A stretch of DNA of 64,000 nt, taken from NCBI GenBank assembly GCA_002483465.1, contig DLHX01000001.1:186238-250237 (forward strand), read 5' to 3'. Below are positions 1-8,951 of the stretch, one piece after another; the first letter of the stretch is position 1, and each line of letters opens with the position of its first letter. A program made the position numbers and the translations under genes. The notes beneath the pieces were generated by a model, which saw nothing but the letters and a program-made list of their open reading frames with translations, was not told the DNA's origin and made no database searches. The stretch is from Micavibrio sp. UBA7657 (GTDB taxonomy: Bacteria > Pseudomonadota > Alphaproteobacteria > Micavibrionales > Micavibrionaceae).

Positions 1-144
1 GACACCCGCAACGATAAAAGCATCATGAAGAGCGGAACGTTCATTTTCAGCATCGTGCCTGTCGCATCCCGTTGTTGCGCCAAATAACGCAGCGGCAAAA
101 ACCGCAGCAATTCCAAATTTTTCCTGTTTCGTCAGCACTGCCAT
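1..144 (-). CDS. Partial lipoprotein-like protein, runs off the left edge
   Basis: This frame is open from an ATG at 144 to the window edge (48 codons). It begins MAVLTKQEKFG and then has a short hydrophobic stretch ending in TTGCD. That looks like a signal peptide followed by a possible lipidation Cys, but the -3 residue is Thr rather than Leu, so the lipobox is weak. A good ribosome site (GGGAG) lies just upstream. It starts 25 nt after the stop of the preceding minus-strand gene, so the two are probably co-transcribed. Only the N-terminus is visible, so no function can be given. Confidence 0.55.
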   Translation of the reverse strand, partial: MAVLTKQEKFGIAAVFAAALFGATTGCDRHDAENERSALHDAFIVAGV

Positions 145-169
145 GAACTCCCTGAACACTTCTCCAGAA

Positions 170-670
170 TTACTTCGGCCCGCTCGCCACCACCGGCTGG
201 CTTTCCAGAGCAACAATTCTCTCTTTCATGACGTGGCATTCATTAATAAGTGGATCAACATCCACATCCAGTTTTTTCAGAACCAGTTGTTCTCCCAGCG
301 CGTCCTCGCAGCCGACATCTTCATCAAGTATCGCGCGCCGAATAAAAGGCTGGAATGTTTTTGGCGTCTTCCAGCCTTCAAAAAGTTTCGTCAGTATAAT
401 GCTGCGACGTTCGTCCGTCTCCAGCGCGATGCGCTGCCTGTCAATTTCAACTCTGTCTTCTGGTGGAAGATCGAGATATATTCTTTCTGCTTCACTTATC
501 ACAGAATCCGCATCTTGCGGCTGGTCGTTTCCGGCGATTGCCGAAACTTCATTCTGATTATCGGTTTCGTTGCTTGAGAGCATGTAACTGCCCGCTGCCA
601 ACAACCCTGCAAGTGTCACCGGTACCGTGATCCTGAACCAGTTCCGTGCCAAAGCGCCTTTACCAATCAT
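170..670 (-). CDS. Hypothetical membrane-anchored protein
   Basis: 166 aa. One N-terminal hydrophobic segment at about residues 12-31 follows a short basic stretch, so the protein is probably anchored in the inner membrane with a periplasmic body. The body is charged and largely helical. It contains ERIYLDLPPEDR and a C-terminal half with several acidic helices and two Cys (VGCEDALGEQ and INECHVM), which could form a disulfide. No family is recognised. The short gap to the lipoprotein-like gene downstream suggests an operon of two envelope proteins. Confidence 0.6.
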   Translation of the reverse strand: MIGKGALARNWFRITVPVTLAGLLAAGSYMLSSNETDNQNEVSAIAGNDQPQDADSVISEAERIYLDLPPEDRVEIDRQRIALETDERRSIILTKLFEGWKTPKTFQPFIRRAILDEDVGCEDALGEQLVLKKLDVDVDPLINECHVMKERIVALESQPVVASGPK

Positions 671-727
671 AATTGCCTCCCATTTTTTTATGGGGCAATT
701 ATTACAACGCTGATTAGGTTATGTCAA

Positions 728-2329
728 TTAAAAGCGCAGGCGCTTCACGTTCTGGATTTGCGGCAATTTCGAGATTTTCGCGAGCAAATCATCCGAAACC
801 GGCGCATCCAGTGAAATAAGACAGACCGCCTCTTTCGTATCCTCTTTGCGTCCCAAACGGAAATCCGCGATGTTCTGTTTCGCATCGCCCAGGATCGTGC
901 CGACGCCGCCGATCAAGCCCGGCTGGTCGTTGTTGCGGATAAACAGCATATGCTCCGACAGCGCCGCCTCGACCGGCACACCCTCGATATTGACGATGCG
1001 CGGCTCGCGTCCCGTGAACAGCGTGCCCGACACCGAGCGGTTGCGCACTTCCGTTTGCACCGTGACGGTGATCTTGGTGCGCTGGTCGCTCGGCTCTTCG
1101 ATGCGGCTCTCCGAAATCTGGATGCCGCGCGATTTCGCAACCGCCATGGCGTTCACCATATTCACCGTTTCCATCTGCGGCTTCAGGATATGCGCAACCA
1201 GCATCTGCGTCAGTGGCTTGACGTTCAGCTCCGTCACCGATCCTTCGAACTCGACATCGATTTTTTGAATCGCGTTCTCGGTAATCTGTCCGACGAAGCT
1301 GCCCATTTGCTCGGCGAGCTTCATGTAATATTTCAGGCGCGGCGCGTCCTCCGCCGAGATCGACGGCATGTTGAGCGCGTTCGTCACCGCGCCGCTCATC
1401 AAATAATCCGCCATCTGCTCGGCAACCTGCAGCGCGACATTCACCTGCGCCTCCGTCGTCGAAGCGCCCAGGTGCGGCGTGCAGATCACGCGCGGGTGGC
1501 CAAAGAAAATACTTTCCTTCGCTGGCTCGACTTCGAACACATCAAGCGCGGCTCCCGCCACTTTCCCGCTATCCAGCGCGTCTTTCAGGTCCTGCTCGAC
1601 GATCAATCCGCCGCGCGCGCAGTTGATGATGCGCACGCCGTCTTTCATGGTCGCAATTGTGTTCTTGTTGATCATGTTCGCGGTCTTGTCGTTCTTCGGC
1701 ACATGGACCGTGATGAAATCCGCGCGTTTGAATAAATCCTCAAGCTCGACTTTTTCAACACCAATCTCTACGGCGCGGTCATTCGTCAGGAATGGGTCGT
1801 ACGCGATCACGTTCATTTTCAATCCCACGGCGCGGTCGGCAACAATCGACCCGATATTCCCGCAACCGATAACACCTAAAGTTTTCCCATACAGCTCAAC
1901 GCCCATAAATCTTTTCTTTTCCCACTTGCCCGCATGCGTCGATTCATTCGCCTGCGGAATTTCCCGTGCTAAGGCAAACATCATCGCGATGGCATGCTCG
2001 GCCGTTGTAATGGAATTTCCGAACGGCGTGTTCATGACGACGATACCCGCCGCCGTCGCTTTCGGAATGTCGACATTGTCGACGCCTATGCCTGCGCGGC
2101 CCACGACCTTTAAATTTTTCCCGGCTTCGATGATTTCCGGCGTGACCTTGGTTTCGGAACGAACGGCCAGGCCGTCATAATTCGCAATGATAGCTTTCAG
2201 CTCATCGGCCTTGATGCCCGATTTAAAATCGACATCGCATCCTTTTTTCCTGAAGATTTCTACGGCGAGGGGATCCAGCGCGTCGCTGATCAATACTTTG
2301 GGGGCCTTAACGGCAACAGTCTTAGACAT
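728..2329 (-). CDS. serA: D-3-phosphoglycerate dehydrogenase
   Basis: 533 aa, the long form of the enzyme. It oxidises 3-phosphoglycerate to 3-phosphohydroxypyruvate with NAD+, the first step of serine synthesis in the cytosol. The substrate domain is followed by a Rossmann fold with GCGNIG at residues 155-160. The catalytic Arg is in NCARGGL (R239) and the catalytic His in CTPHLGAS (H286). An intervening ASB-type domain and a C-terminal ACT domain (about 455-533, NNDQPGLIGGVGTIL) complete it; ACT domains usually mediate serine feedback. It lies downstream of serC and a 51-aa ORF on the same strand, with serB divergent, so the whole serine pathway is clustered. Confidence 0.97.
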   Translation of the reverse strand: MSKTVAVKAPKVLISDALDPLAVEIFRKKGCDVDFKSGIKADELKAIIANYDGLAVRSETKVTPEIIEAGKNLKVVGRAGIGVDNVDIPKATAAGIVVMNTPFGNSITTAEHAIAMMFALAREIPQANESTHAGKWEKKRFMGVELYGKTLGVIGCGNIGSIVADRAVGLKMNVIAYDPFLTNDRAVEIGVEKVELEDLFKRADFITVHVPKNDKTANMINKNTIATMKDGVRIINCARGGLIVEQDLKDALDSGKVAGAALDVFEVEPAKESIFFGHPRVICTPHLGASTTEAQVNVALQVAEQMADYLMSGAVTNALNMPSISAEDAPRLKYYMKLAEQMGSFVGQITENAIQKIDVEFEGSVTELNVKPLTQMLVAHILKPQMETVNMVNAMAVAKSRGIQISESRIEEPSDQRTKITVTVQTEVRNRSVSGTLFTGREPRIVNIEGVPVEAALSEHMLFIRNNDQPGLIGGVGTILGDAKQNIADFRLGRKEDTKEAVCLISLDAPVSDDLLAKISKLPQIQNVKRLRF

Positions 2330-2419
2330 TTTTCACCATGATTTTGTCTTGTTCATGAAAACAGGCCTCCTTGATACCAAGAAGACCCGTTTCCATACAA
2401 GTAAAATCTGGAAAGTTAA

Positions 2420-2575
2420 TTACTTCATTTCCTCAGCGCGCTTTTTATCGCCTTCTTTTTTGCCGAAAGCATAGGCGCCCTGGTATCTTTCCTTCTCGGC
2501 ATCGCTCCAGTTCGGATCGATTTTCATGCCTTGGTTTTGCTGGCCGTGATTTTGGCCGTCTTGTTCAATACCCAT
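2420..2575 (-). CDS. Small hypothetical protein (51 aa) between serC and serA
   Basis: A 51-codon ORF beginning MGIEQDGQNHGQQNQ. It has a Gln/Asn/His-rich start, a central PNWSDAEKERYQGAYAFGKK segment and a Lys-rich end. A near-perfect ribosome site (AAGGAGATC) sits 6 nt before the ATG, which is the main reason to accept it. It occupies the gap between serC and serA on the same strand and is probably co-transcribed with them. It has no hydrophobic segment, so it is likely cytosolic. No family is recognised. Confidence 0.7.
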   Translation of the reverse strand: MGIEQDGQNHGQQNQGMKIDPNWSDAEKERYQGAYAFGKKEGDKKRAEEMK

Positions 2576-2637
2576 TAATGATCTCCTTTTCGTTACATCA
2601 TAACGAACGGATAGGGGCTTCTAAGGTTCCTGAAAAA

Positions 2638-3807
2638 TTAGGCCGCTTTTTTAGCGCGCTGGGCCTTGGCCGACTCGTAAGCCCATTCAACCCAGGGCAG
2701 CATGGCGCGGATATCATCCGCCTCAACCGTCGAGCCGCACCAGATGCGAAGACCAGCCGGCGCATCGCGGTAGGAACCGGCATCATATGCAGCTTTTTCG
2801 CCTTCCAGCGCCTTGGTGACATCTTTCACAAACGCCTGCTGCGATTCTTCATCCAGCGCCGTAAACCACGGCTCGTTGAATTTCATGCACACGCTCGTGC
2901 GCGAACGTGTCTTTGCATCTTTCGCGAGGAAATCGACAAACGCCGATTTCTCAATCCATTGATTCACAACATTGGAATTTTCTTCGCAGCGTTTCATCGT
3001 CGCGCTCAAGCCACCGATGCTCTGCACCCATTTGAGGGAATCCAGAACATCCGCCACCGCCAGCATCGACGGCGTGTTGATCGTCTCGCCCGTGAAGATG
3101 CCATCATTCAGCTTGCCTTTTTTCAGCATGCGGAAAGTTTTCGGCATCGGCCATGGCGGCGTGTAGCTCTCTAAACGCTGCACCGCGCGCGGTGACAACA
3201 CGATCATGCCGTGCGCGGCCTCGCCGCCCAGCACCTTCTGCCACGACCATGTCGTGACATCCAATTTCTTCCACGGCATGTCATAGGCGAACACCGCGCT
3301 CGTCGCGTCGCAGATGGTCAAGCCCTCACGGTCGTCAGCAATCCAGTCCCCGTCCGGCACGCGCACGCCCGATGTCGTACCGTTCCATGCGAAAACGATA
3401 TCCGCGTTCTTGCGGGCCTTCGACAGATCCGGCAGCTCGCCGAATTTCGCGTCATAGGCAATCGCGTCCTTGATCTTGAGTTCCTTCGTGACATCCACCA
3501 GCCAGTCGCGGCTGAACGATTCCCACGCGAACACATCGACCGGCTTCGGCCCCAGCAGCGACCACAGCGCCATCTCGACCGCGCCCGTATCCGACGCCGC
3601 GACGATACCTATCTTGTAATCCGCCGGGATGCCCAGGATCGCCCTGTGCGTCTCGATCACGTCTTTAAGCTGTGTTTTGGAAATTCCCGCCCTGTGCGAA
3701 CGCCCCAGGCATGCCCGCTCGATCGCCTCGATGTTCCATCCCGGGCGCTTGGCGCACGGACCCGACGAAAAACAGGGGTTTTTAGGGGTTTTTGCAGGCT
3801 TTTCCAT
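2638..3807 (-). CDS. serC: Phosphoserine aminotransferase
   Basis: 389 aa from the ATG at 3807. It is a PLP-dependent class V aminotransferase that converts 3-phosphohydroxypyruvate and glutamate to phosphoserine, the second step of serine synthesis. The N-terminal NPCFSSGPCAKRPGW and the Schiff-base lysine in SWQKVLGGE (K191) resemble the alphaproteobacterial/archaeal SerC subtype. An upstream in-frame TTG at 3855 would add 16 residues, but its SD-like AGGA lies directly against it, so the ATG next to the family-typical N-terminus is preferred. It is divergent from serB and probably heads an operon with the 51-aa ORF and serA. Confidence 0.95.
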   Translation of the reverse strand: MEKPAKTPKNPCFSSGPCAKRPGWNIEAIERACLGRSHRAGISKTQLKDVIETHRAILGIPADYKIGIVAASDTGAVEMALWSLLGPKPVDVFAWESFSRDWLVDVTKELKIKDAIAYDAKFGELPDLSKARKNADIVFAWNGTTSGVRVPDGDWIADDREGLTICDATSAVFAYDMPWKKLDVTTWSWQKVLGGEAAHGMIVLSPRAVQRLESYTPPWPMPKTFRMLKKGKLNDGIFTGETINTPSMLAVADVLDSLKWVQSIGGLSATMKRCEENSNVVNQWIEKSAFVDFLAKDAKTRSRTSVCMKFNEPWFTALDEESQQAFVKDVTKALEGEKAAYDAGSYRDAPAGLRIWCGSTVEADDIRAMLPWVEWAYESAKAQRAKKAA

Positions 3808-3894
3808 GGGTTTTTCCGATATATCAAAAAATTTGTAAGCACTAGCGATAGGCAATTCCTGCGAAACTGTCTAGAGTATTTTCAATTAAAACCC

Positions 3895-3910
3895 TGCCAG
3901 GACGCTGGCA
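3895..3910. other. Perfect hairpin in the serC-serB divergent intergenic region
   Basis: TGCCAG, loop GACG, CTGGCA. The six-base-pair dyad lies 15 nt before the serB start and about 90 nt before serC. It could be an operator shared by the divergent promoters or a leader hairpin. Nothing else supports a specific regulator. Confidence 0.35.
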
Positions 3911-3925
3911 CAGCGCCGGAAAATC

Positions 3926-4816
3926 ATGAGTGTAATCGTCACCCTCGTCAGCTCCAGTCCCGATAAACCTGTCGCCGAACGTCACATCGGGGAAGTCTCC
4001 CATATCCTCGACCATCACAATATCCAGTTCACCTGCGCGCCGGTCTGGCTGGCGCCCGGCAAGGCTGTCGACCTCGGCGTCTCGGACGCACCCCATGGCG
4101 CGACCATGACGCATATCACGGATTTCCTTGGTAAAACCGGGATCGACGTCTTCGTCACCGATCCCGACCGCCGCCGCAAAAAACTCCTTCTCGCCGATAT
4201 GGACAGCACCATCGTCGACGCCGAGACGCTGGACGAGCTCGCCGATTACGCCGGGCTCAAGGAAAAAATCGGCGCAATCACCGCGCTCGCCATGGAAGGC
4301 AAACTGGATTTCAACGGCGCGCTCAGAGAAAGAGTAGGCCTGCTCAAAGATTTAAACATAGAAGCCATGCAGAAAACGCTGGAGCGGATGAAACTGAATC
4401 CCGGCGCGATGTCTCTCATAAAGACCATGAAAAAGGGCGGGGCGAAATGCGTGCTGGTGTCCGGCGGCTTCACCTTCTTCACCGGCGCCATCGCCAAACA
4501 GGTCGGCTTCGACACCCATCACGGCAACACGCTCGAAATTCACAACGATAAACTGACCGGCAAGGTCATCGAGCCCATCCTCGACAAATTCGCCAAAGCC
4601 GATTACCTGCGCACCTATGTCCGCGACATGAAAATCAAACCCGAAGACGTCATGGCCATCGGCGACGGCGCCAACGACATCCCGATGTTAAAGGCCGCCG
4701 GGCTCGGCATCGGCTACAAACCGAAAGACGCGGTGAAAAAGGAAATCGACAACCTGATCATTCATGGCGACCTCACGGCCGCTCTCTATGCACAGGGCTA
4801 CACGACAATTCTCTAA
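3926..4816 (+). CDS. serB: Phosphoserine phosphatase
   Basis: 296 aa. It hydrolyses phosphoserine to serine, the last step of the pathway. It is a HAD-superfamily enzyme: the nucleophile motif DMDST is at residues 91-95 (D91 and D93), motif II is SGGFTFF near 179-185, and motif III is GDGANDIPML at 246-255. The first 85 residues form the ACT-like N-terminal extension usual in long SerB proteins. It is divergent from serC-serA across 118 nt that must hold both promoters. Confidence 0.96.
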   Translation: MSVIVTLVSSSPDKPVAERHIGEVSHILDHHNIQFTCAPVWLAPGKAVDLGVSDAPHGATMTHITDFLGKTGIDVFVTDPDRRRKKLLLADMDSTIVDAETLDELADYAGLKEKIGAITALAMEGKLDFNGALRERVGLLKDLNIEAMQKTLERMKLNPGAMSLIKTMKKGGAKCVLVSGGFTFFTGAIAKQVGFDTHHGNTLEIHNDKLTGKVIEPILDKFAKADYLRTYVRDMKIKPEDVMAIGDGANDIPMLKAAGLGIGYKPKDAVKKEIDNLIIHGDLTAALYAQGYTTIL

Positions 4817-5041
4817 AGCCACGCATCCCGTAAACATTGCCCGGACACTAAACTCTTAGCCATTCACCCACAAACTGGCACCCCATCCCCTTTTATTGTA
4901 TTATGTAAATAATACTTGAATTGTTATAATCGCTAATTAATTCATTAATAGTTAGAAGCTACAATGAGGGGGTGAATAAGGTTATAATATTGAATAAACG
5001 GCGCGTATCTCTCCCGAAAAAATCATAACGAAGACACAAAA

Positions 5042-6001
5042 ATGACTAATCACCAGTGGCAATACACGGTTACGAACGGCGAACTCGAAGACCTGTTCAT
5101 CAAATACTGCACCGACCATACGATGCTGGCGCGTCAGGGTCGCTATTCGCCCATCACGGGCCGCGACAAGGAAGTCGACGAAACCGTTCTCATTCTTCTC
5201 CAGCGCGGCCGTAAGAACGTCGTGCTTCTCGCGCCTGCCGGCGTTGGTAAAACCGCGATGGTCATCGCCCTCGCCCAGAAAGTTGCCTCGAACGAAGTTC
5301 CAGATTACTTACGCGATTGCCGCGTTCTCGAAGTCGACCTTGCGCGTATGGCCGCCGGTACATCAGGCCCCGCCGAATTCCAGGAACGCTTCATCCCGCT
5401 TTGCAAAGGCGTGGCCGAGCGCTATCACGATCCCGCTAATCCGCGCATGATCCTGTTCCTCGACGAAATTCACCAGATAATGCCGACCTGTAAAGGGTCT
5501 TCCTACGCCGGCCTCTCCGATGTCATGAAGCCCTACCTCACGGCAGGTGACTTGATGGTGATCGGCGCGACGACACTCGACGAATTCCGCTTGCACGTCG
5601 CGCTCGACCCCGCGCTCGACCGCCGCTTCCAGAAAGTTTTCCTCAACGTGCCGAGCACGATCGAGACTTACAATATTCTCAAATCGCTCCGCCCGGGTTT
5701 CCAGGAACACCACGGCGTAACAATTCCGAACGTTCTTCTCATGCTGATCGTCCAGTTGACCGACGAACACATGCGCCGCCGTAACCAGCCCGATAAATCC
5801 ATCATCACGATGGACTCCGCCATGGCCTATCACGTCAAGAAATTCGGCCTCAAAACCGAAGTCTCGCTTGAATCGGTCTATTACATGGTGGGACGCGAAA
5901 CCGGCCTCAACAAGCAGGCGCTGCATGACGAGCACAAGCTCCAGCGCGTGATTAAAGAGGTCGCCGATATCGAAACAGACGCGATTGTTTACAGCGTCTA
6001 G
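5042..6001 (+). CDS. Stand-alone AAA+ ATPase of ClpA/ClpB first-domain type
   Basis: 319 aa containing one AAA+ module that resembles the first nucleotide-binding domain (D1) of ClpA/ClpB. Walker A is APAGVGKT (64-71), Walker B is MILFLDE (136-142), sensor 1 is IGATT (174-178) and the arginine-finger pair is in LDRRFQ (194-195). The Clp N-domain, the middle domain, the second ATPase domain and any ClpP-binding tripeptide are absent, so it is not a normal Clp unfoldase. The SD is weak (CGAAGAC). It overlaps the convergent rsmC-like gene by 4 nt. The AAA+ fold is certain; the biological role is unknown. Confidence 0.85.
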   Translation: MTNHQWQYTVTNGELEDLFIKYCTDHTMLARQGRYSPITGRDKEVDETVLILLQRGRKNVVLLAPAGVGKTAMVIALAQKVASNEVPDYLRDCRVLEVDLARMAAGTSGPAEFQERFIPLCKGVAERYHDPANPRMILFLDEIHQIMPTCKGSSYAGLSDVMKPYLTAGDLMVIGATTLDEFRLHVALDPALDRRFQKVFLNVPSTIETYNILKSLRPGFQEHHGVTIPNVLLMLIVQLTDEHMRRRNQPDKSIITMDSAMAYHVKKFGLKTEVSLESVYYMVGRETGLNKQALHDEHKLQRVIKEVADIETDAIVYSV

Positions 6002-6978
6002 CGCACGGCGCGGAAAACTTTAAATCCGTTTTTTTCAGTTATTTTTTCGTGCGACGCAAAAAGTGCGCCGAGTACGCTTTCATACGGCAATCCCGCATTC
6101 GCCACCATCCAGAGCTGCCCGCCCTGTCGCAAAGAACGCGAGGCCGTCTCGATGAATTGTTTCCCTATATCTGAATCTGTTTTCTTGCCTTCATGAAAGG
6201 GCGGGTTCATGACAATGAAGTCCAGATCTCTCACAGGTACGGCGCGCGCCAAATCTTCCCACGCATAATTCACTTTTGTTTTTATATCCTTCAGGTTTTC
6301 CCGGCACGCCTGCACCGCGCGGTGATCGGCATCGAAACAGTAGAAATTTCTGATCTCATATTTTTGCAGAACATGCCGCGATAAAAATCCGTACCCGCAG
6401 CCGAAATCCGCACCGTTGCCGCTTAAATCATCCGGCAGGCACGCCGCCAGGATTTCCGATCCCTTGTCGATTCTATCCCACGCGAATAATCCCGGCTGCG
6501 AAACAAATCCCGTCTCCGCCAGCCGTAGCGCACCTTTTTCCAGCGCCTCTTTCACCGCATCGTTTTCGCCGACCTTGACACCCCACGCCACGCGCGCATG
6601 GTTAGCTGCAAGCTCCTGCACATCCGCCACACCGAAATCTTTCAGTATCTTTTTCGCCCGCCGCCCGCCGGCATCATTCGCACCCGCAATCGCGATAACC
6701 CCGTTCTCTTTCAGCAGTTTTAAAACTCTCGCAACCTCGTAACGCGCTTCGTCCGCATTTTTCTGCAATAAAACAAAACCCTGTAAAAAATCACCCTCAA
6801 CCGGTAATTCCGGCGTAGCGACAAGGCCTTTATCCGATAGCTCAGCCGCGAAAGGCTTGAAGTTTTGCTGCAAAACCATCCCGCGCGTGAGGCCCGCATG
6901 CCACCGCGCGCCAGCAAAAACGCCAGCGCCGAGCAATGGTTCAAAGGGAGTGAATAGCGTTTTTGTGACCGGGTCCAT
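5998..6978 (-). CDS. RsmC-like class I SAM-dependent methyltransferase
   Basis: 326 aa. The C-terminal domain is a Rossmann methyltransferase with motif I FGCGYG (192-197) and the base-methylating NPPFHEG motif (258-264), typical of RsmC/RlmG enzymes that methylate guanine N2 in rRNA. The N-terminal half looks like the degenerate methyltransferase domain that RsmC uses for RNA binding. The likely product is 16S rRNA m2G1207 methyltransferase, but assignment to RsmC rather than RlmG is inference. It overlaps the AAA+ gene tail to tail by 4 nt. A gene-end palindrome separates it from the RTX gene upstream. Confidence 0.85.
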   Translation of the reverse strand: MDPVTKTLFTPFEPLLGAGVFAGARWHAGLTRGMVLQQNFKPFAAELSDKGLVATPELPVEGDFLQGFVLLQKNADEARYEVARVLKLLKENGVIAIAGANDAGGRRAKKILKDFGVADVQELAANHARVAWGVKVGENDAVKEALEKGALRLAETGFVSQPGLFAWDRIDKGSEILAACLPDDLSGNGADFGCGYGFLSRHVLQKYEIRNFYCFDADHRAVQACRENLKDIKTKVNYAWEDLARAVPVRDLDFIVMNPPFHEGKKTDSDIGKQFIETASRSLRQGGQLWMVANAGLPYESVLGALFASHEKITEKNGFKVFRAVR

Positions 6979-6998
6979 CGGTCACAAATTTAACCTAA

Positions 6999-7140
6999 GG
7001 TCTGTACTCATTTGAAGGATTTTGTGCCGAAAATAACGGTTTTCGAGAACCGTATCGCAGAATACTCCAAGTGTATTTGAGAAACGGAAGCGCAGAAAAC
7101 CGTTGTTTGCAGGCCAAAAGACGATAAATGAGAACAGACC
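6999..7140. repeat. Gene-end palindrome, copy 1
   Basis: An imperfect palindrome of about 140 bp filling the gap between the RTX stop and the rsmC-like start. The core TTTTCGAGAACCG ... CGGAAGCGCAGAAAA is shared with copies at 16203, 19350 and 27557. The outer arms GGTCTGTACTCATTT (6999-7013) and AAATGAGAACAGACC (7126-7140) are specific to this copy and pair with one mismatch. As RNA from either strand it would form one long hairpin. There is no U tract, so it is not a standard intrinsic terminator. Confidence 0.8.
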
Positions 7141-8823
7141 CTATCTGAAATCAAAAGAAATGACGACTTCCTGGTCGGCGACGATATTGCCGCCCGCAAC
7201 CATGGCCGCCAGCGTCGTCTCGACGCCGCTCATGATCGCAATCGCCGTGAACGCGCCGCCATTGTCGCCGTCGGCGTTAATGCGCACATGCGTATCGCCG
7301 TTCAGCGCCTCGATCTGCACGAATTTCGACAGCATATCGAACAGCGGATCGTAACCCTCAAGAATCTCGCTGATATTCAGCACGTCATTACCGAGGCCCA
7401 TTTCAAAACCATGGATCGTATCCACAATCCCGTCCATGAAATCATAAGCAATGATGTCATCGCCCCGGCCGCCGTAAATATCATCGCGTCCCTCGCCCAC
7501 CACGAGAATGTCATCGCCGTCCTGGCCATAGAGCGTATCGTTACCCGCGCCGCCGACGAGAATATCATCGCCGTCTTCGCTGTTGCCTTCGGTAATCTCT
7601 TCGGAAATGTTGAAATCGAAGAACACGTCTTCATAATCTGCATCGCCCAGATTCGGCAAATCCTCAAATCCAATTCTCAGAACGTCGTTCTGCCCGATGC
7701 TGACGATACCCGAAACCATGTGATCGTCACCATCATGGTTGATGGCTGTCGAGCCGCCGCGCGTAACCGTGTGGTAATCCGGTGCGCTGAGAACGCGCTC
7801 GATAATGCCATCATCATAAACGACCTTCACCCGGCTGTTCGGATCATGAATTGTCGCCGCGCGCTCGCTGCCCAGCCCGTAATCATAAACGAAACGGACA
7901 TTGCCTTCGCCTGTCAGATCCAGCAGGCCCGTATAATTATTGACGCGCTGGCCATCGGCTAAAATGAAGAACCCGATCTCTCCGCCGTCAGCACCGAGAG
8001 GCAGGTCAATTTCATGCGCAACGTTTAAACCGGCCGTCTTGGTGTTCGCCCACAAAATCGTGCCCATTTGAATCGTGCCGTCGCTGGCAATCGTATAAAC
8101 ACCCAGCGTATTGTTGTAACCGGCAAAACCCTCGCGGAACGTCAGCGTCGCCTTCGCGGCAAAATCAATGTTCAGGTTGCCATCCGCAACACCCAGCGCA
8201 TTCGTGCCCGGCGGCACGAGATTGGCGATATTCACGCCTTCCATCAGGTGCGGGAAAATCACATCGTCTTCAAAATCCTTGTCGAGCACCACCGGCGCGG
8301 TCCAGTTGCCGCCGTAAAGAATGTCATTGCCATCGCCGCCCGAGATGTAATCGTCGCCGTCGCCGCCATTAACCGCATCGTTGTCCTGGTCACCATATAA
8401 TTCATCATGGCCCGGGCCGCCGTCGATGCGGTCGTCGCCTTCCGCGCCGGAAACGAAATCATTACCCACATTCGCCCATAAAATATCGTTGCCCTGGTTG
8501 CCGAGCATCAGGAGATTGCCCGTCGTAATCTCCTCATCGGCCATCACGATAACGTCGCCGCCGCCGCTCGCGATGAAATTCTCGACCTCGTAAATCATCT
8601 GCTGGCGCATCGCGTTGGCAATGAATATTGCATCGCCGAAATTGGTCATCACCATCACGTCATCGCCGCCAAAGCCGTGATAGATGTCTCCGTTTATGTT
8701 TTTTTCTTCATCGATGTAGATGGATTCGCCGCTGTAAGGATTGACGAGCGTGATAGTGAGTTGGCCCAGATTTTCCTGGATCAAGAATAGATCGGTGCCA
8801 TTCGTTCCATTAAAAGTCGCCAT
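7141..8823 (-). CDS. RTX calcium-binding protein with DUF4114-like domain
   Basis: 560 aa, acidic, with no Sec signal peptide. Two blocks of glycine/aspartate nonapeptides (GGxGxDxLx type) lie at about residues 107-172 and 416-460. These fold into calcium-filled beta-rolls and usually mark proteins exported by a type I secretion system. Between them, residues about 265-405 resemble DUF4114: GGEIGFFILADG early and IGFEDLPNLGDADYEDVFF at the end. It is probably a secreted or surface adhesin-like protein. No type I secretion genes are in the window. An AT-rich gap of 128 bp separates it from the sulfotransferase gene upstream. Confidence 0.85.
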   Translation of the reverse strand: MATFNGTNGTDLFLIQENLGQLTITLVNPYSGESIYIDEEKNINGDIYHGFGGDDVMVMTNFGDAIFIANAMRQQMIYEVENFIASGGGDVIVMADEEITTGNLLMLGNQGNDILWANVGNDFVSGAEGDDRIDGGPGHDELYGDQDNDAVNGGDGDDYISGGDGNDILYGGNWTAPVVLDKDFEDDVIFPHLMEGVNIANLVPPGTNALGVADGNLNIDFAAKATLTFREGFAGYNNTLGVYTIASDGTIQMGTILWANTKTAGLNVAHEIDLPLGADGGEIGFFILADGQRVNNYTGLLDLTGEGNVRFVYDYGLGSERAATIHDPNSRVKVVYDDGIIERVLSAPDYHTVTRGGSTAINHDGDDHMVSGIVSIGQNDVLRIGFEDLPNLGDADYEDVFFDFNISEEITEGNSEDGDDILVGGAGNDTLYGQDGDDILVVGEGRDDIYGGRGDDIIAYDFMDGIVDTIHGFEMGLGNDVLNISEILEGYDPLFDMLSKFVQIEALNGDTHVRINADGDNGGAFTAIAIMSGVETTLAAMVAGGNIVADQEVVISFDFR

Positions 8824-8951
8824 AAAAAAACCCCTGTTTTTTTGTTCTTCTTATTAGGGGGGCTGTTAAATGCCCCAAAACCACATAATTTTCTTGTATT
8901 AAGAATATTAAGCTATTTTGGTTAATTTTTTATGTAATTTAATAAAATTGT

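Noticed and set aside
143..577. Plus-strand frames opposite the 166-aa membrane protein
   Set aside because: No ribosome site or family features; they are shadows of a minus-strand gene with a plausible anchor segment.
3808..3925. Possible serC-type regulatory RNA upstream of serC
   Set aside because: Only one simple hairpin can be seen and I cannot match the conserved sequence of that motif.
4982..4996. GTTATAATATTGAA before the AAA+ gene as a Zur box
   Set aside because: Only the left half fits; the right half is not TATAACA, so there is no dyad.
8824..8951. GGGGC...GCCCC near the RTX start as a terminator
   Set aside because: The five-base-pair stem has no T run on the relevant strand.
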